Below, piece after piece: positions 16,064 through 24,981 of a DNA stretch of 25,130 bases. The first letter of the stretch is position 1, and each line of letters opens with the position of its first letter. Below the pieces are notes generated by a model. It was not told where the DNA came from. It saw nothing but the letters and a program-made list of their open reading frames with translations, and ran no database searches. The position numbers and the translations under genes were made by a program. Source of the DNA: Halocynthiibacter sp049608145 (GTDB taxonomy: Bacteria > Pseudomonadota > Alphaproteobacteria > Rhodobacterales > Rhodobacteraceae); assembly GCF_049608145.1 (NCBI RefSeq), contig NZ_JBMYXF010000044.1, positions 1 through 25,130 on the forward strand, read 5' to 3'.

Positions 16064-18232
16064 ATGCCTGTTTCTGTGCCTGATGCAAAAGCAATCGGCT
16101 CTCAGCTTAAGGATATGGCGAGAGATACGATCCAAAAGAAAGCTCAGTCTGTTCTGGCGGATAAACTCGCCAGTTCAACCGTGCTGCAACAGGCGGCCCC
16201 TGCCGTGCAAGCACTTGCTGCACAATCGGGTGGTGGTGAAATCGCCCAGGCGGTTAGCGCGTTCACCGGTGCGTTGGGTGGTGCCTCAGGATCTTCCGTA
16301 ACATCCGGAATGCCTCTTGCGGGGTTGCTGTCAGCCGCACCACAGGCGGGTGGTGAACAGGACCGGAAATGGATTGAATTCGCTTTTGTATGTCCGGCTT
16401 ATCAGGGTGAGATTGGAGCTCTGCGTGTTGTATCCTTTGACGCATATGAAGGCATATCTGACCTGTTTGAAATTAACATCAATCTTGCCAGCCGGGATGC
16501 GGCGATTGATTTTGCTTCGATCGTAGATCAGCCTGCCAGCCTGGTTCTGAAAGACAAGTTGGGGAATGTCCGGTTTTTCAATGGCGTTGTGTCCGGGTTT
16601 GAGCAGGGCGACAGTGGTCAGTCTTTTACATTCTACAGATTAAAGCTGCGCCCTTCGCTGCATCGTATGCGTTTCGGGTCTGACAGCCGGATTTTTCAGA
16701 AACTTAATGTCATGGATATCGCGGAAATCCTGCTGAGCGAATGCGGTATCGTGAATTACCGCTGGCAACTCGAGGATACACGACCCATGCGTGAGTACTG
16801 CGTGCAGTATAACGAGTTGAACTATCAGTTTTTCTCACGACTGCTGGCAGAAGAAGGTATCGCCTACTATTTTGAGCATACGAATGGCGGGCAGCATACG
16901 CTTGTTATGACGGATACCACCCAGCTGAATCCTCTGACGGAAACGCTCAGTCCTCCGATCTATAACCCTGTGCCGGGCGGCCGGTCTGATGATCTGGTAA
17001 TTTCGCAATTACATTTTCGGGAACAAATCCGTCCTGGCGGGGTTGAACTGAATGACTACACCTTCAAAAACCCCGCAGCCAAGATGGCGACCGGAGCACT
17101 TAAGACGGAAGACAGCGGTGTATTGGACGCCTACCGGATGTACGAATACCCGGCACGTTTTAAGGATGGTGCAACAGGTGAGCGGTTCAAGAAATATCGC
17201 ATGGAAGAACTGCGACGAGACGCCCGTACTGCCCGTATGAAAACAAATGTTGGGAATGCTTTCGCAGGTGGTGTTCTTCCTGTTTTGGAGCATCCACGTC
17301 CGGACCTGAATGGCAACTGGCTGATCACTTCTGTACGGCATCATGGTGAACAGGGCTGGGTGCTGGAAGACGAGGCGGGGGATGCTGAAACCCGATATGA
17401 AAACCAGCTATCGGCCATGCCTTCCACACGTTCTTTCAGGCCGCCGCGCATTGATAAACCCAAAGTAGAAGGCACACAGATGGCCACGGTTGCCGGACCT
17501 AAAGGTGAGGAAATCTATTGTGATGAACATGGTCGGGTAAAGGTAGAGTTCCCCTGGGATCGCGGCAGCAAAACGGATGAATTTTCGAGTTGTTGGATTC
17601 GCGCAAGTCAACCCTGGGCAGGTGGCGGAATGGGCGGCGTGATCATCCCACGGGTGGGCCATGAGGTAATTGTTTCTTTTCTGGAAGGAGATCCGGATCA
17701 GCCAATTATCGTAGGGCGCACGCATAACGCCAAAAACAAGGGCAGCCTGGATCTGCCAGGGGCGAAAACTCAGACGGTTCTGAAATCTGCGACACATAAA
17801 GGCGCCGGCGCGAATGAGCTTCGCTTTGAAGACGAAGGCGGCAAGCAGGAACTGTATATGCATGCGCAAAAAGACATGAATACAGTAATTAAGGACAATG
17901 AAACTCTGACGGTTGAGGCGGGGAACCGGACTGTGACCCTGCAAACCGGGGATGAGACAAAGAATATCGACAGCGGCAATCTGACGGAAACCATTGCTCT
18001 GACCCGCGCAGCCAAAGCGACAGTGATCAACACCACTGCTGTCGGAGGGGAAGCCGGACCGGGCACGCAGCTGCATGAAGCAACGGATCAGATCACTCTG
18101 CGGGTGGTTAACAGTCAGATTGTGTTGTTGCCAGACCGGATCGAACTTCAGCACGGACCAAGCAAGATCACTCTGAACGGACAGGGTATCAGCCTTGATG
18201 GTCCGGTCATTCATCTGAACAAGGACAAGTAA
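16064..18232 (+). CDS. vgrG: Type VI secretion spike protein VgrG with N-terminal extension
   Basis: This 722-residue VgrG (TssI) trimer forms the spike at the tip of the Hcp tube and carries the PAAR-Rhs effector. The gp27-like domain runs from about residue 105 (FAFVCPAYQ, then SDLFEININLASRD and AEEGIAYYFEHTNGGQHTLV) to about 460. The gp5 OB fold is at about 472-560 (YCDEHGRVKVEFPWDR, ASQPWAGGGMGGVIIPRVGH, GDPDQPIIVGRTHNA). A beta-helix needle follows to the C-terminus. There is no added C-terminal effector domain. Unusual is an about 100-residue N-terminal extension rich in Ala, Ser, Gly and Gln, which ordinary VgrG proteins lack. The stop TAA is directly followed by the ATG of the Eag-type gene, so the two are coupled. 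Confidence 0.95.
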   Translation: MPVSVPDAKAIGSQLKDMARDTIQKKAQSVLADKLASSTVLQQAAPAVQALAAQSGGGEIAQAVSAFTGALGGASGSSVTSGMPLAGLLSAAPQAGGEQDRKWIEFAFVCPAYQGEIGALRVVSFDAYEGISDLFEININLASRDAAIDFASIVDQPASLVLKDKLGNVRFFNGVVSGFEQGDSGQSFTFYRLKLRPSLHRMRFGSDSRIFQKLNVMDIAEILLSECGIVNYRWQLEDTRPMREYCVQYNELNYQFFSRLLAEEGIAYYFEHTNGGQHTLVMTDTTQLNPLTETLSPPIYNPVPGGRSDDLVISQLHFREQIRPGGVELNDYTFKNPAAKMATGALKTEDSGVLDAYRMYEYPARFKDGATGERFKKYRMEELRRDARTARMKTNVGNAFAGGVLPVLEHPRPDLNGNWLITSVRHHGEQGWVLEDEAGDAETRYENQLSAMPSTRSFRPPRIDKPKVEGTQMATVAGPKGEEIYCDEHGRVKVEFPWDRGSKTDEFSSCWIRASQPWAGGGMGGVIIPRVGHEVIVSFLEGDPDQPIIVGRTHNAKNKGSLDLPGAKTQTVLKSATHKGAGANELRFEDEGGKQELYMHAQKDMNTVIKDNETLTVEAGNRTVTLQTGDETKNIDSGNLTETIALTRAAKATVINTTAVGGEAGPGTQLHEATDQITLRVVNSQIVLLPDRIELQHGPSKITLNGQGISLDGPVIHLNKDK

Positions 18233-18658
18233 ATGAAAGCATATCATATTGATGAAGGGGAAATTGAGATCCCGGAAGACTGGACGGATCAGTCGATCAA
18301 TATCCTTTCATCGCCCGGCTCAGCTGGTACGGGTTTCACGATTACCATTGCACGTGACAATATACCCTGGGGGATGGATTTTACGGCATATGCCCGGAGG
18401 GAACTGGATAAGCTTTCTGAAAATTTCAATGATTTTACAGAGAACAAGTCCGGCACTGTCACCATCGATGGGAAGGAGGCTGTACTGGTGGATTACACTT
18501 GGACTTCGCCGCAGGGTGAATTGCATCAATTGATGGCAATTCTACCACAAAGCGAAAGCCGCTCATTGATCTTGACTGCAACGATGCCAGGTGGATTTAC
18601 CGAAAGTCAGATTTCCAATGCACGGGGCATCCTGGAAAGTTTCAAAGCCCGGTCATAA
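18233..18658 (+). CDS. DUF1795 (DcrB-like) Eag-type T6SS effector chaperone
   Basis: This 141-residue protein of the DUF1795/DcrB fold lies between vgrG and a PAAR-Rhs gene, the fixed place of Eag chaperones. In studied systems Eag proteins bind and shield the hydrophobic N-terminal segments of PAAR-type effectors and help load them onto VgrG. The sequence shows a beta-rich start IEIPEDWTDQSINILSSPG, a DFTAYARRELDKLSENFNDF helix, then DGKEAVLVDYTW and a C-terminal helix ISNARGILESFKARS. No signal peptide is present, so it acts in the cytoplasm. It starts on the base after the vgrG stop. The downstream Rhs has two hydrophobic N-terminal segments that would need such a partner. Confidence 0.88.
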   Translation: MKAYHIDEGEIEIPEDWTDQSINILSSPGSAGTGFTITIARDNIPWGMDFTAYARRELDKLSENFNDFTENKSGTVTIDGKEAVLVDYTWTSPQGELHQLMAILPQSESRSLILTATMPGGFTESQISNARGILESFKARS

Positions 18659-18684
18659 ACCTGTTTTTGTAAAGAGTTTCTGTT

Positions 18685-21600
18685 ATGCAAACGGCTTCAA
18701 ACCTGAATGGAATTGCCTCCGGCGCTGATAGCGCAGGTAGTGGCGGAGGTGTCATGGGGGCAGTGACCGGAGCTTTTGCTCTGAACGGTCAGGATATGTC
18801 CAATGTTGCAGCGGCCTGGTCAGACCCGAATATTTCTACCCGTGAAGCTGTATTGCAGACAATGGAAAGCGATACGTTCGGGAAGGGGCTGATGTATGGT
18901 GGCGCAGCAACGGCGGCGGCGGTTGGCGGGGCCGCTGCTGCTGTGCCGGTTGCTGTCGGGGCCGCAGTGGGGGCGGTTGCCGGATATGCTGGTGCCAAGA
19001 TGGGCAGCTGGTTTGCAGAAAGCATTCTGGGTTGGGAAAAGGTTGGGAAGGATGTCGAACAGCCCGCGACAATGACCCACAAAATCGCCCATGAAAAGAA
19101 ATCCCTCGGGGTCTGGGGGATCATCGCGGCCGCGGTTGTAGGGGCTGCGGTTGCCTGCGCCGTGATTGCGACAGGCGGTGCGGCACTCCTTGTGGTTGCC
19201 GCTGCTGCTGCGGCTGGGGGACTCGTAGGTGGTGCCATGAGTGCGATGGGGCAGTATGGTGCGAACAAGGGGATGATCCTGAACGGCTCGCCCAATGTGT
19301 TTTTTGAGGGGAAGCCCGTCGCTCGGCGGGGCGATCCGATACAATGTTCTGATCACCCCAGCGGCCCGCATGAAACCGGCGTTCCCATGCTGGCTGAGGG
19401 TGCTGAAACTGTTTACGCCAACAATCAACAAGTTTCGCGTGGCGGTCACCGCACGACCTGCGACGGTAAAATCAATGAGTTCTGCACAACGATTGCCGTT
19501 ACTATGGCAACTGGCGCTCCGCCTTTGCCGATTACAAATTCTGTGCCGGAATGGCTGCGTTGGGCCGGGGTTGCTTCAAATTTCATTCCTTTCCCGCGCG
19601 GTGGCGGGCGTGGCAAGCGAAACCGGGGGGGCGATGGCGACGCACCTCCGCGGCGACCGGCAGATGCAGAGGCAGGCACTCCGAATAACAAATCCCGCGA
19701 CGCCGCAGACGCGGACACAGCGACCGCCAACAAAAACCGGGACAGCGATTGTTCGACCTGTAAGAATGACCCGGTTGATGTTGTTTCCGGTGATATGATC
19801 GATGTGCGCACGGATATTGTACTTCCGGGAACAATTCCGCTTGAGTTAACTCGTTTCTACCGTTCCTCCGGAGGTTTTGGCGGATTTTATGGCCGCAATT
19901 GGGCCGACAACTGGTCCGCACATCTGACGCTTCAGGACGAAAGCATTGATTACATCACTGATGAAGGGGTCACGCTTGGCTTTTCTGCGAAAACGGATGA
20001 GGTCAATGCCATCAACCTGACCAACGGGCGTTTCCATCTCTATGGTCAGCGCAGCTCTGTCCTGCGCATTTTGAATTACGCTCAGCAGTGGATTTACAGT
20101 TTTGCTGAGGTGAGGGGTAACAAGCGTTTTCTGTCCGAAATCAGGGACCGGAACGGCAATCATATTCGTTTTGAATATGGCAAGGATGGTTTGTCACGCA
20201 TTATCCATTCGGACGGGTATGAGTTGCAGGTGGTAAGTGACCGGGGCCTGCTTAAATCCGTATCTCTATCCGGTGAAGCGCTGCTGACTGCCGCACATAA
20301 GGATAAATGCCTGAGTGAGGTTCGGGCCCTGCACTCAGGGGTGTTTTTCTATGAGTATGACGCTCATGCACGGATGATCCAGTGGCGCGACAGTCAGGAG
20401 ACTGTGGTTAACTACCGTCTGGATGATCTGGGGCGGGTTGTGGAAACACGCGCTGTGTCCGGACACTACGGTGGCACCATTCATTATGATGACGAAAAAC
20501 GCTGTAACACTCTGACTTATGATGATGGTTCGACTGAGGTATTTTATTACAATCAGGATCAGCTGATCACCAAGCAGGTCGACCAGTTGGGACGCGTCTG
20601 GGAAACGGAATGGGACGCGCTGAAAAACCGCCTGAAGGATATTGACCCGGAGGGGCGGGAAACCTGCTATAGCTATAACGATTATAGTGAAATAATTGCG
20701 GTCACATCACATGATGGTAGTGTTTCAAAAATTGACTACAATGAATACGGCCTGATCAAAACCGTTCAGAATGGGGCGGATGAGACCTGGCAATATACCT
20801 ATGATGACCGGGCGAACCTGACAACTACTGTTGATCCTTCAGGTAACATGACCCGGCATCGCTATGACCAGAATGGGAACCTGCGCCGCAGCATCCGTGA
20901 CAGCGATAAAGCAGAAGTCATCTATCGTTATGATGATCATCACCGGCTGGAAGCTGTCATTGACCCGGATGGTCGCGAAGTACTGCTTAAACATGATGTG
21001 CACGGGCGTCTTATCCGATCAGAGGACGGAGAAGGCGGGGCTGCGGAATATAGCTATATGCCCGGGCCACAGAACCCCAGAGGGGCGCTGCACACAGCAT
21101 TGCTGCCGAATGAGGCCCGAATTGAAAATATATATAACTCTGAAGGGCTTCTGGTCCGGCATATCAACGGTGAAAAACAAAGCACAGCGTATGAATATGG
21201 TGCCTTTGATCTTCTGAAGTCTATTGAGGACCCTCTCGGGGGGAAGGTCTGCTTTGGATATGACCGGAATACACGTCTGACGCAGGTCACCAATGAGAGT
21301 GGCGAGACCTGGACATATACCTATGATGCGATCGGACGCCTGATCCGCGAAGAGGATTTTTCCGGGCGGGTGTTCCGTTTCCGCTATAACGTCCGGGATC
21401 AACTGGTTGAAAAACAGGCTTCCGGGGATGTGCACCACCTCTATGAGTACAGCGAAAAAGGGCAGTTGCTGAAAGAATCGGTGGCGCAGGGCGATCAAAG
21501 TGAAACCACAGAGTTCACTTATGACGATAAAGGTTTCCTGATCAGTGCTGAAAACCAGGATGCCTGTATCACATATGATCGCGACATGCTGGGCCGTGTG

Positions 21601-23433
21601 GTATCTGAGGCGATCAATGGTGTTGAAATCCTCTCTGAATATGATCCTGATACCGGGGCGCGGATTGCGCGTGAACTGAACGGGCAACGCAGCACATGGA
21701 ACTATAGCCCTGGCGGCCGTCTGGAGGCGCTCGTCATTGGCAATAACGCGCCGCTTGCCCTTGAATATGATCGGGCCGGGCGTGAGGTTCTGCGGGGAAC
21801 GGCTGCAGGTTTCACTCAGGTGCAGGAATGGGACCGGGCCGGGCAGCTTAAAACACAATTGGCCGGACGCCACGCCGGTGCGTCACAGATCGACAAAAGT
21901 GATCCGCGCAGCTGGCTTGAGGATCTGACATACGGCAACAGCGCCAGAGGTTTTGGCACACAACGCCGCTACAGCTATGACCGGGCCTTTAATCCGACGG
22001 AGATCGCAGATCATCGTTGGGGAACAACGCGTTACAGCTATAATGAAAACGCTCAGGTGACGAAGGCTTCTTACGGACGGACAGCCTTGCCGGGCGAGTT
22101 GCAGGAAGAACAATATAACTACACAGCTGCCCGCAATATTGCCTCAGTTGCGGAAACCCGATCAGGGGCTGCACAATCCCTTTATGCTCCTCAACAGGAT
22201 CACTATGATGAAAGCCGCTTTTCATACGCCAGCGGTGGACGGATTGAAGGGCGCGGAGACACGACCTATGCCTATGACCAGAACGGGCGTGTCATCTCAA
22301 AACGTGTCGCGCGCAAAGGCTTCCGGCCTGTCACCTGGCGCTTTGCCTGGGGGCTGCGGGATCAGCTGAAACGCGCCGCCTCGGACCGGGGCGAAGTCTG
22401 GCATTACAGCTATGATCCTTTTGGGCGTCGGATCGCCAAACGCTGCTCCGCTGGCCCCGATGCCGGTGTGTCGGTCAGCTATCTCTGGGATGGCAATCTG
22501 CTGTCTCAACAGACCCGCCTTGCAGCCAACGGCACATCCACAACCACCTCTTGGCATTTTGAGCCCGGCAGCTTCCGCCCCCTCGCACAAGAGGTAAACG
22601 GCAGCCTCAGCTATATCGTCACCGACCATCTCGGCACGCCCGGTGAGCTGTTTGATGAGGCGGGCGAGGTGCTCTGGTCGCGCAAGGGCACGCTCTGGGG
22701 CAACACACTCGCCACGCGGCGGTTGGTGGCGGCGAATGATAATGCCGGGTATCAGACGTGTCTGCTGCGTTTCCAGGGGCAGCTTGAGGATGAGGAAACG
22801 GGCCTCTGCTATAATCGCTTCCGGTATTATGATGCGGATGGTGGTGCTTACCTGAGCAGCGACCCTCTGGGGATAAACGGGGGTTTGCGGTCGAATAGCT
22901 ATGTTGAAGCGCCTGCAGGGTGGGTAGATCCACTAGGTTTGGCTGTATGCGATGCACGCAAGCAGCGCTATCGAGAGTTGCGAGAAGCAGGCATGTCGGT
23001 GCAGGATGCCACTAAGTTTTCAAAAGCAGGATCCGACGGATCAAAGCTCAACCGCGCTATGCTGAATCGTTTGCGCCAAGCTGGAGTGAGGCGCCCTACC
23101 AAAGACGCATGGGCGGCAACGCACCATATCGTTGAAAAAGCAGATCCGTCCGCAAAAGGGGCCAGACAAATTTTGGCAAAACATGGAATCCCGCTTGATA
23201 GCGCAGACAATGGCGTCTGGTTGCCGGGGAAGGTTGGGCAAACTGCAACCCCAGGCATATTGCACAATACATCTCACCCGGGTGCGTATAGCGCGGATGT
23301 TTCTGGTATCTTAAGCAATGCGGATGCCTTTGGCGGAAAGCAGGCAGTATTGACATCTTTGGATAGAATTAGAAATACGTTAAGCCACTCAGCAACTGAT
23401 GCTGATTGGAGCAACATCTTAAAGGGTTTATGA
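18685..23433 (+). CDS. PAAR-Rhs polymorphic toxin with AHH-type nuclease tip
   Basis: This 1582-residue T6SS effector has several domains. Residues about 71-103 and 141-190 are Ala/Gly/Val-rich hydrophobic segments, likely membrane-inserting and chaperone-bound. About 195-285 is a PAAR domain (GSPNVFFEGKPVARRGDPIQ, ending in GGHRTTCDGKI) that caps VgrG. DUF6531 follows at about 366-440 (DPVDVVSGDMIDVRTDIVL), then many YD/RHS repeats that build the cocoon. The core ends near residue 1420 with RFRYYDADGGAYLSSDP and GWVDPLGLA, the usual Rhs cleavage/junction motif. The tip, 1421-1582, contains THHIVEKADPSAKGARQIL (His1480-His1481) and LDSADNGVWLPG, the pattern of AHH nucleases of the HNH superfamily, so it should cut nucleic acid in rival cells. 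Base composition turns AT-rich after the junction, a sign of tip exchange. The immunity gene follows one base after the stop. Confidence 0.93.
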   Translation: MQTASNLNGIASGADSAGSGGGVMGAVTGAFALNGQDMSNVAAAWSDPNISTREAVLQTMESDTFGKGLMYGGAATAAAVGGAAAAVPVAVGAAVGAVAGYAGAKMGSWFAESILGWEKVGKDVEQPATMTHKIAHEKKSLGVWGIIAAAVVGAAVACAVIATGGAALLVVAAAAAAGGLVGGAMSAMGQYGANKGMILNGSPNVFFEGKPVARRGDPIQCSDHPSGPHETGVPMLAEGAETVYANNQQVSRGGHRTTCDGKINEFCTTIAVTMATGAPPLPITNSVPEWLRWAGVASNFIPFPRGGGRGKRNRGGDGDAPPRRPADAEAGTPNNKSRDAADADTATANKNRDSDCSTCKNDPVDVVSGDMIDVRTDIVLPGTIPLELTRFYRSSGGFGGFYGRNWADNWSAHLTLQDESIDYITDEGVTLGFSAKTDEVNAINLTNGRFHLYGQRSSVLRILNYAQQWIYSFAEVRGNKRFLSEIRDRNGNHIRFEYGKDGLSRIIHSDGYELQVVSDRGLLKSVSLSGEALLTAAHKDKCLSEVRALHSGVFFYEYDAHARMIQWRDSQETVVNYRLDDLGRVVETRAVSGHYGGTIHYDDEKRCNTLTYDDGSTEVFYYNQDQLITKQVDQLGRVWETEWDALKNRLKDIDPEGRETCYSYNDYSEIIAVTSHDGSVSKIDYNEYGLIKTVQNGADETWQYTYDDRANLTTTVDPSGNMTRHRYDQNGNLRRSIRDSDKAEVIYRYDDHHRLEAVIDPDGREVLLKHDVHGRLIRSEDGEGGAAEYSYMPGPQNPRGALHTALLPNEARIENIYNSEGLLVRHINGEKQSTAYEYGAFDLLKSIEDPLGGKVCFGYDRNTRLTQVTNESGETWTYTYDAIGRLIREEDFSGRVFRFRYNVRDQLVEKQASGDVHHLYEYSEKGQLLKESVAQGDQSETTEFTYDDKGFLISAENQDACITYDRDMLGRVVSEAINGVEILSEYDPDTGARIARELNGQRSTWNYSPGGRLEALVIGNNAPLALEYDRAGREVLRGTAAGFTQVQEWDRAGQLKTQLAGRHAGASQIDKSDPRSWLEDLTYGNSARGFGTQRRYSYDRAFNPTEIADHRWGTTRYSYNENAQVTKASYGRTALPGELQEEQYNYTAARNIASVAETRSGAAQSLYAPQQDHYDESRFSYASGGRIEGRGDTTYAYDQNGRVISKRVARKGFRPVTWRFAWGLRDQLKRAASDRGEVWHYSYDPFGRRIAKRCSAGPDAGVSVSYLWDGNLLSQQTRLAANGTSTTTSWHFEPGSFRPLAQEVNGSLSYIVTDHLGTPGELFDEAGEVLWSRKGTLWGNTLATRRLVAANDNAGYQTCLLRFQGQLEDEETGLCYNRFRYYDADGGAYLSSDPLGINGGLRSNSYVEAPAGWVDPLGLAVCDARKQRYRELREAGMSVQDATKFSKAGSDGSKLNRAMLNRLRQAGVRRPTKDAWAATHHIVEKADPSAKGARQILAKHGIPLDSADNGVWLPGKVGQTATPGILHNTSHPGAYSADVSGILSNADAFGGKQAVLTSLDRIRNTLSHSATDADWSNILKGL
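22570..22866 (+). repeat. Rhs core 3' repeat, copy 1 (inside the full-length rhs gene)
   Basis: This 297-bp stretch encodes the last rhs core segment from SFRPLAQEVNG to SSDP. It recurs at 23836-24132 with the same length and roughly 95 percent identity by eye. Its beginning (with 18 bp upstream, from 22552) recurs from 25015 to the window edge. Such repeats allow homologous recombination that swaps the toxin tip. Confidence 0.92.
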
Positions 23434-23434
23434 T

Positions 23435-23794
23435 ATGACAGAGCTAACAGTGTATCCCAAAGATGGGCGCGTTGTTATTTGGGTTGGAAAAAGCAGGGAG
23501 TTTGAAGACTTTCATGACCACCTTTTTGAAGGCGGTTACTTCAGAGATCATTCTATCCGGTTTTCCGGCACTTCAGAGGATTTTGTCCCGATCCATTCTG
23601 ATGATCCAATCACATTGAGCAACCTTCCTGATGTGGAAGATGTGCGACCATTCCTGGGTAAGTTTATTTTAAACTTAAAAGATAGAGGGGTTTCGGAATT
23701 TCATTCAATGATGATGCTATATGATTGCGACGTTTCGAATGATTTACCAATAGATAAAATGTGTGAATATATAGGCGTTTTTGATTATGAGTGA
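23435..23794 (+). CDS. Candidate immunity protein for the AHH-tipped Rhs toxin
   Basis: This is a 119-residue acidic, soluble protein directly after the rhs toxin gene (one-base gap). In polymorphic toxin loci that position is almost always taken by the cognate immunity gene, whose product binds and blocks the toxin in the producing cell. The sequence starts MTELTVYPKDGRVVIWVGKS and contains EFEDFHDHLFEGGYF and a DVEDVRPFLGKF segment. No signal peptide or membrane segment is present, as expected for protection against a cytoplasmic nuclease. The VVIWVGK opening faintly recalls the Imm22/DUF4284 type, but I cannot confirm this. The acidic character suits binding to a basic nuclease. The AT-rich composition matches the toxin tip. 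Confidence 0.75.
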   Translation: MTELTVYPKDGRVVIWVGKSREFEDFHDHLFEGGYFRDHSIRFSGTSEDFVPIHSDDPITLSNLPDVEDVRPFLGKFILNLKDRGVSEFHSMMMLYDCDVSNDLPIDKMCEYIGVFDYE

Positions 23795-23835
23795 TTTGCT
23801 GGGCTTTTTAGCATAACGCTGATCCATCTGAAATC

Positions 23836-24132
23836 AGCTTCCGCCCCCTCGCGCAGGAACTGAACGGCAGCCTCAGCTATATCGTCACCGACCATCTCGG
23901 CACGCCCGGTGAGCTGTTTGATGAGGCGGGCGATGTGCTCTGGTCGCGCAAGGGCACGCTCTGGGGCAACACACTCGCCACGCGGCGGCTGGTGGCGGCG
24001 AATGATAATGCCGGGTATCAGACGTGTTTGCTGCGTTTCCAGGGGCAGATTGAGGATGAGGAAACCGGCTTCTGCTATAATCGCTTCCGGTATTATGACG
24101 CTGACGGCGGCGCTTACCTGAGCAGTGACCCC
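23836..24132 (+). repeat. Rhs core 3' repeat, copy 2 (orphan module)
   Basis: This is a near-identical copy of 22570-22866 that begins abruptly at AGCTTCCGC after about 40 bp of unrelated sequence and ends at the SSDP codons. Differences are scattered single bases, many of them in third positions. It has no upstream rhs gene of its own. Confidence 0.92.
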
Positions 24133-24630
24133 ATTCGTCTGGCAGGTGGAATTCGGGTGAATGGATATGTGGTCAATCCAACCGGTTGGATTGACCCGTT
24201 GGGGCTGGCTGGGTGCCCGGTATACAATCCCGGGTCAAAGCGTTGGCACGATTCAGAGACAGGACAGTTTGCAAAAACGCCGAATGTGGCGAAGCTTCCG
24301 CCTCTCAAAGGGAAATCGGTCACTCAAGTTGAAAAAATACTTGGGGACAATGGATATACGCTTGCAAATCCCAACAACCAGAGAAATTCTCGTTGGGTTC
24401 ATCCTGATGGTTCTGAGGTTGCTATTCACAAATACGGAAACCAATCTACGACGCCGTATAAGAGCGGTAATAATGCTCACATCCATAAATCGACAGGAAG
24501 ACATCAACCGCACGGTCCAAATGAATTGAATGATTCTGGATTACCTTCTAGCATCGCTGAAGAAACGCATATCGGAATCAAAAACCCAGCCGATTATCCA
24601 ACGATATCCGGCCGACCACATGGAACATAA
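23836..24630 (+). CDS. Orphan Rhs core fragment with a second toxin tip
   Basis: The frame is open from 23812 and matches the rhs core from 23836 (SFRPLAQELNG) through RFRYYDADGGAYLSSDP to GWIDPLGLA at 24210. A different 139-residue tip follows. It has no ATG or ribosome binding site at the start of homology; the earliest usable codon is a GTG at 23935. It is therefore probably a silent cassette, or a fragment that works only after recombination with the full-length gene. The tip contains GYTLANPNNQRNSRWVHPDG, SEVAIHKYGN, TTPYKSGNNAHIHKSTGRHQ and EETHIGIKNPADYPTISGRP. The repeated His, Lys and Asn residues suggest a nuclease. It resembles, from memory, proteins labelled polymorphic toxin type 24, but that is unconfirmed. 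A candidate immunity gene follows 12 bp on. Confidence 0.8.
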   Translation, partial: SFRPLAQELNGSLSYIVTDHLGTPGELFDEAGDVLWSRKGTLWGNTLATRRLVAANDNAGYQTCLLRFQGQIEDEETGFCYNRFRYYDADGGAYLSSDPIRLAGGIRVNGYVVNPTGWIDPLGLAGCPVYNPGSKRWHDSETGQFAKTPNVAKLPPLKGKSVTQVEKILGDNGYTLANPNNQRNSRWVHPDGSEVAIHKYGNQSTTPYKSGNNAHIHKSTGRHQPHGPNELNDSGLPSSIAEETHIGIKNPADYPTISGRPHGT

Positions 24631-24642
24631 CGGATACTCTTG

Positions 24643-24960
24643 ATGGGATATGAATACACGCTTCGCACAAATAGGCCCGAAAAATTGTACAGGTTTTTGG
24701 AAGCTGAGCTCAAGAGCGACACAGGTGTTTCTGGGGACTTGCCAATTAGGCTGTACTCCAACCCTAAGAGCAATGGGCGGGGGGACGATTTTGACTTGCA
24801 AATCGCAAAAGTGGGTGTGAACATTGTATTATTATTCCGAAGAACGCATGAATGCACCGCAAAACTTGCAACTAATGCCTTAGCGATTGCCTTTCGAAAT
24901 GGTGTTTTATTGGATATCCTAGACGACGACGGAGACAGCCGTTTATCTGACTTTTTCTGA
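24643..24960 (+). CDS. Candidate immunity protein for the second Rhs tip
   Basis: This is a 105-residue soluble protein, start MGYEYTLRTNRPEKLYRFLE, with GDDFDLQIAKVGVNIVLLFR in the middle and a very acidic end DILDDDGDSRLSDFF. I do not recognise the family. Its place, 12 bp after the orphan toxin tip and before the next rhs repeat, is that of a cognate immunity gene. The ATG at 24643 is chosen; a TTG lies one codon upstream. No signal peptide or membrane segment is visible, so it would act in the cytoplasm. It may need to be expressed even when the toxin tip is silent, to protect against sibling cells that use that tip. No clear own promoter is seen. Confidence 0.7.
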   Translation: MGYEYTLRTNRPEKLYRFLEAELKSDTGVSGDLPIRLYSNPKSNGRGDDFDLQIAKVGVNIVLLFRRTHECTAKLATNALAIAFRNGVLLDILDDDGDSRLSDFF

Positions 24961-24981
24961 TCCGTATCCAAACAATAGACG

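Noticed and set aside
17408..18247. 279-codon minus-strand frame opposite vgrG
   Set aside because: It is antisense to the conserved OB fold and needle of VgrG and has no motif or ribosome binding site.
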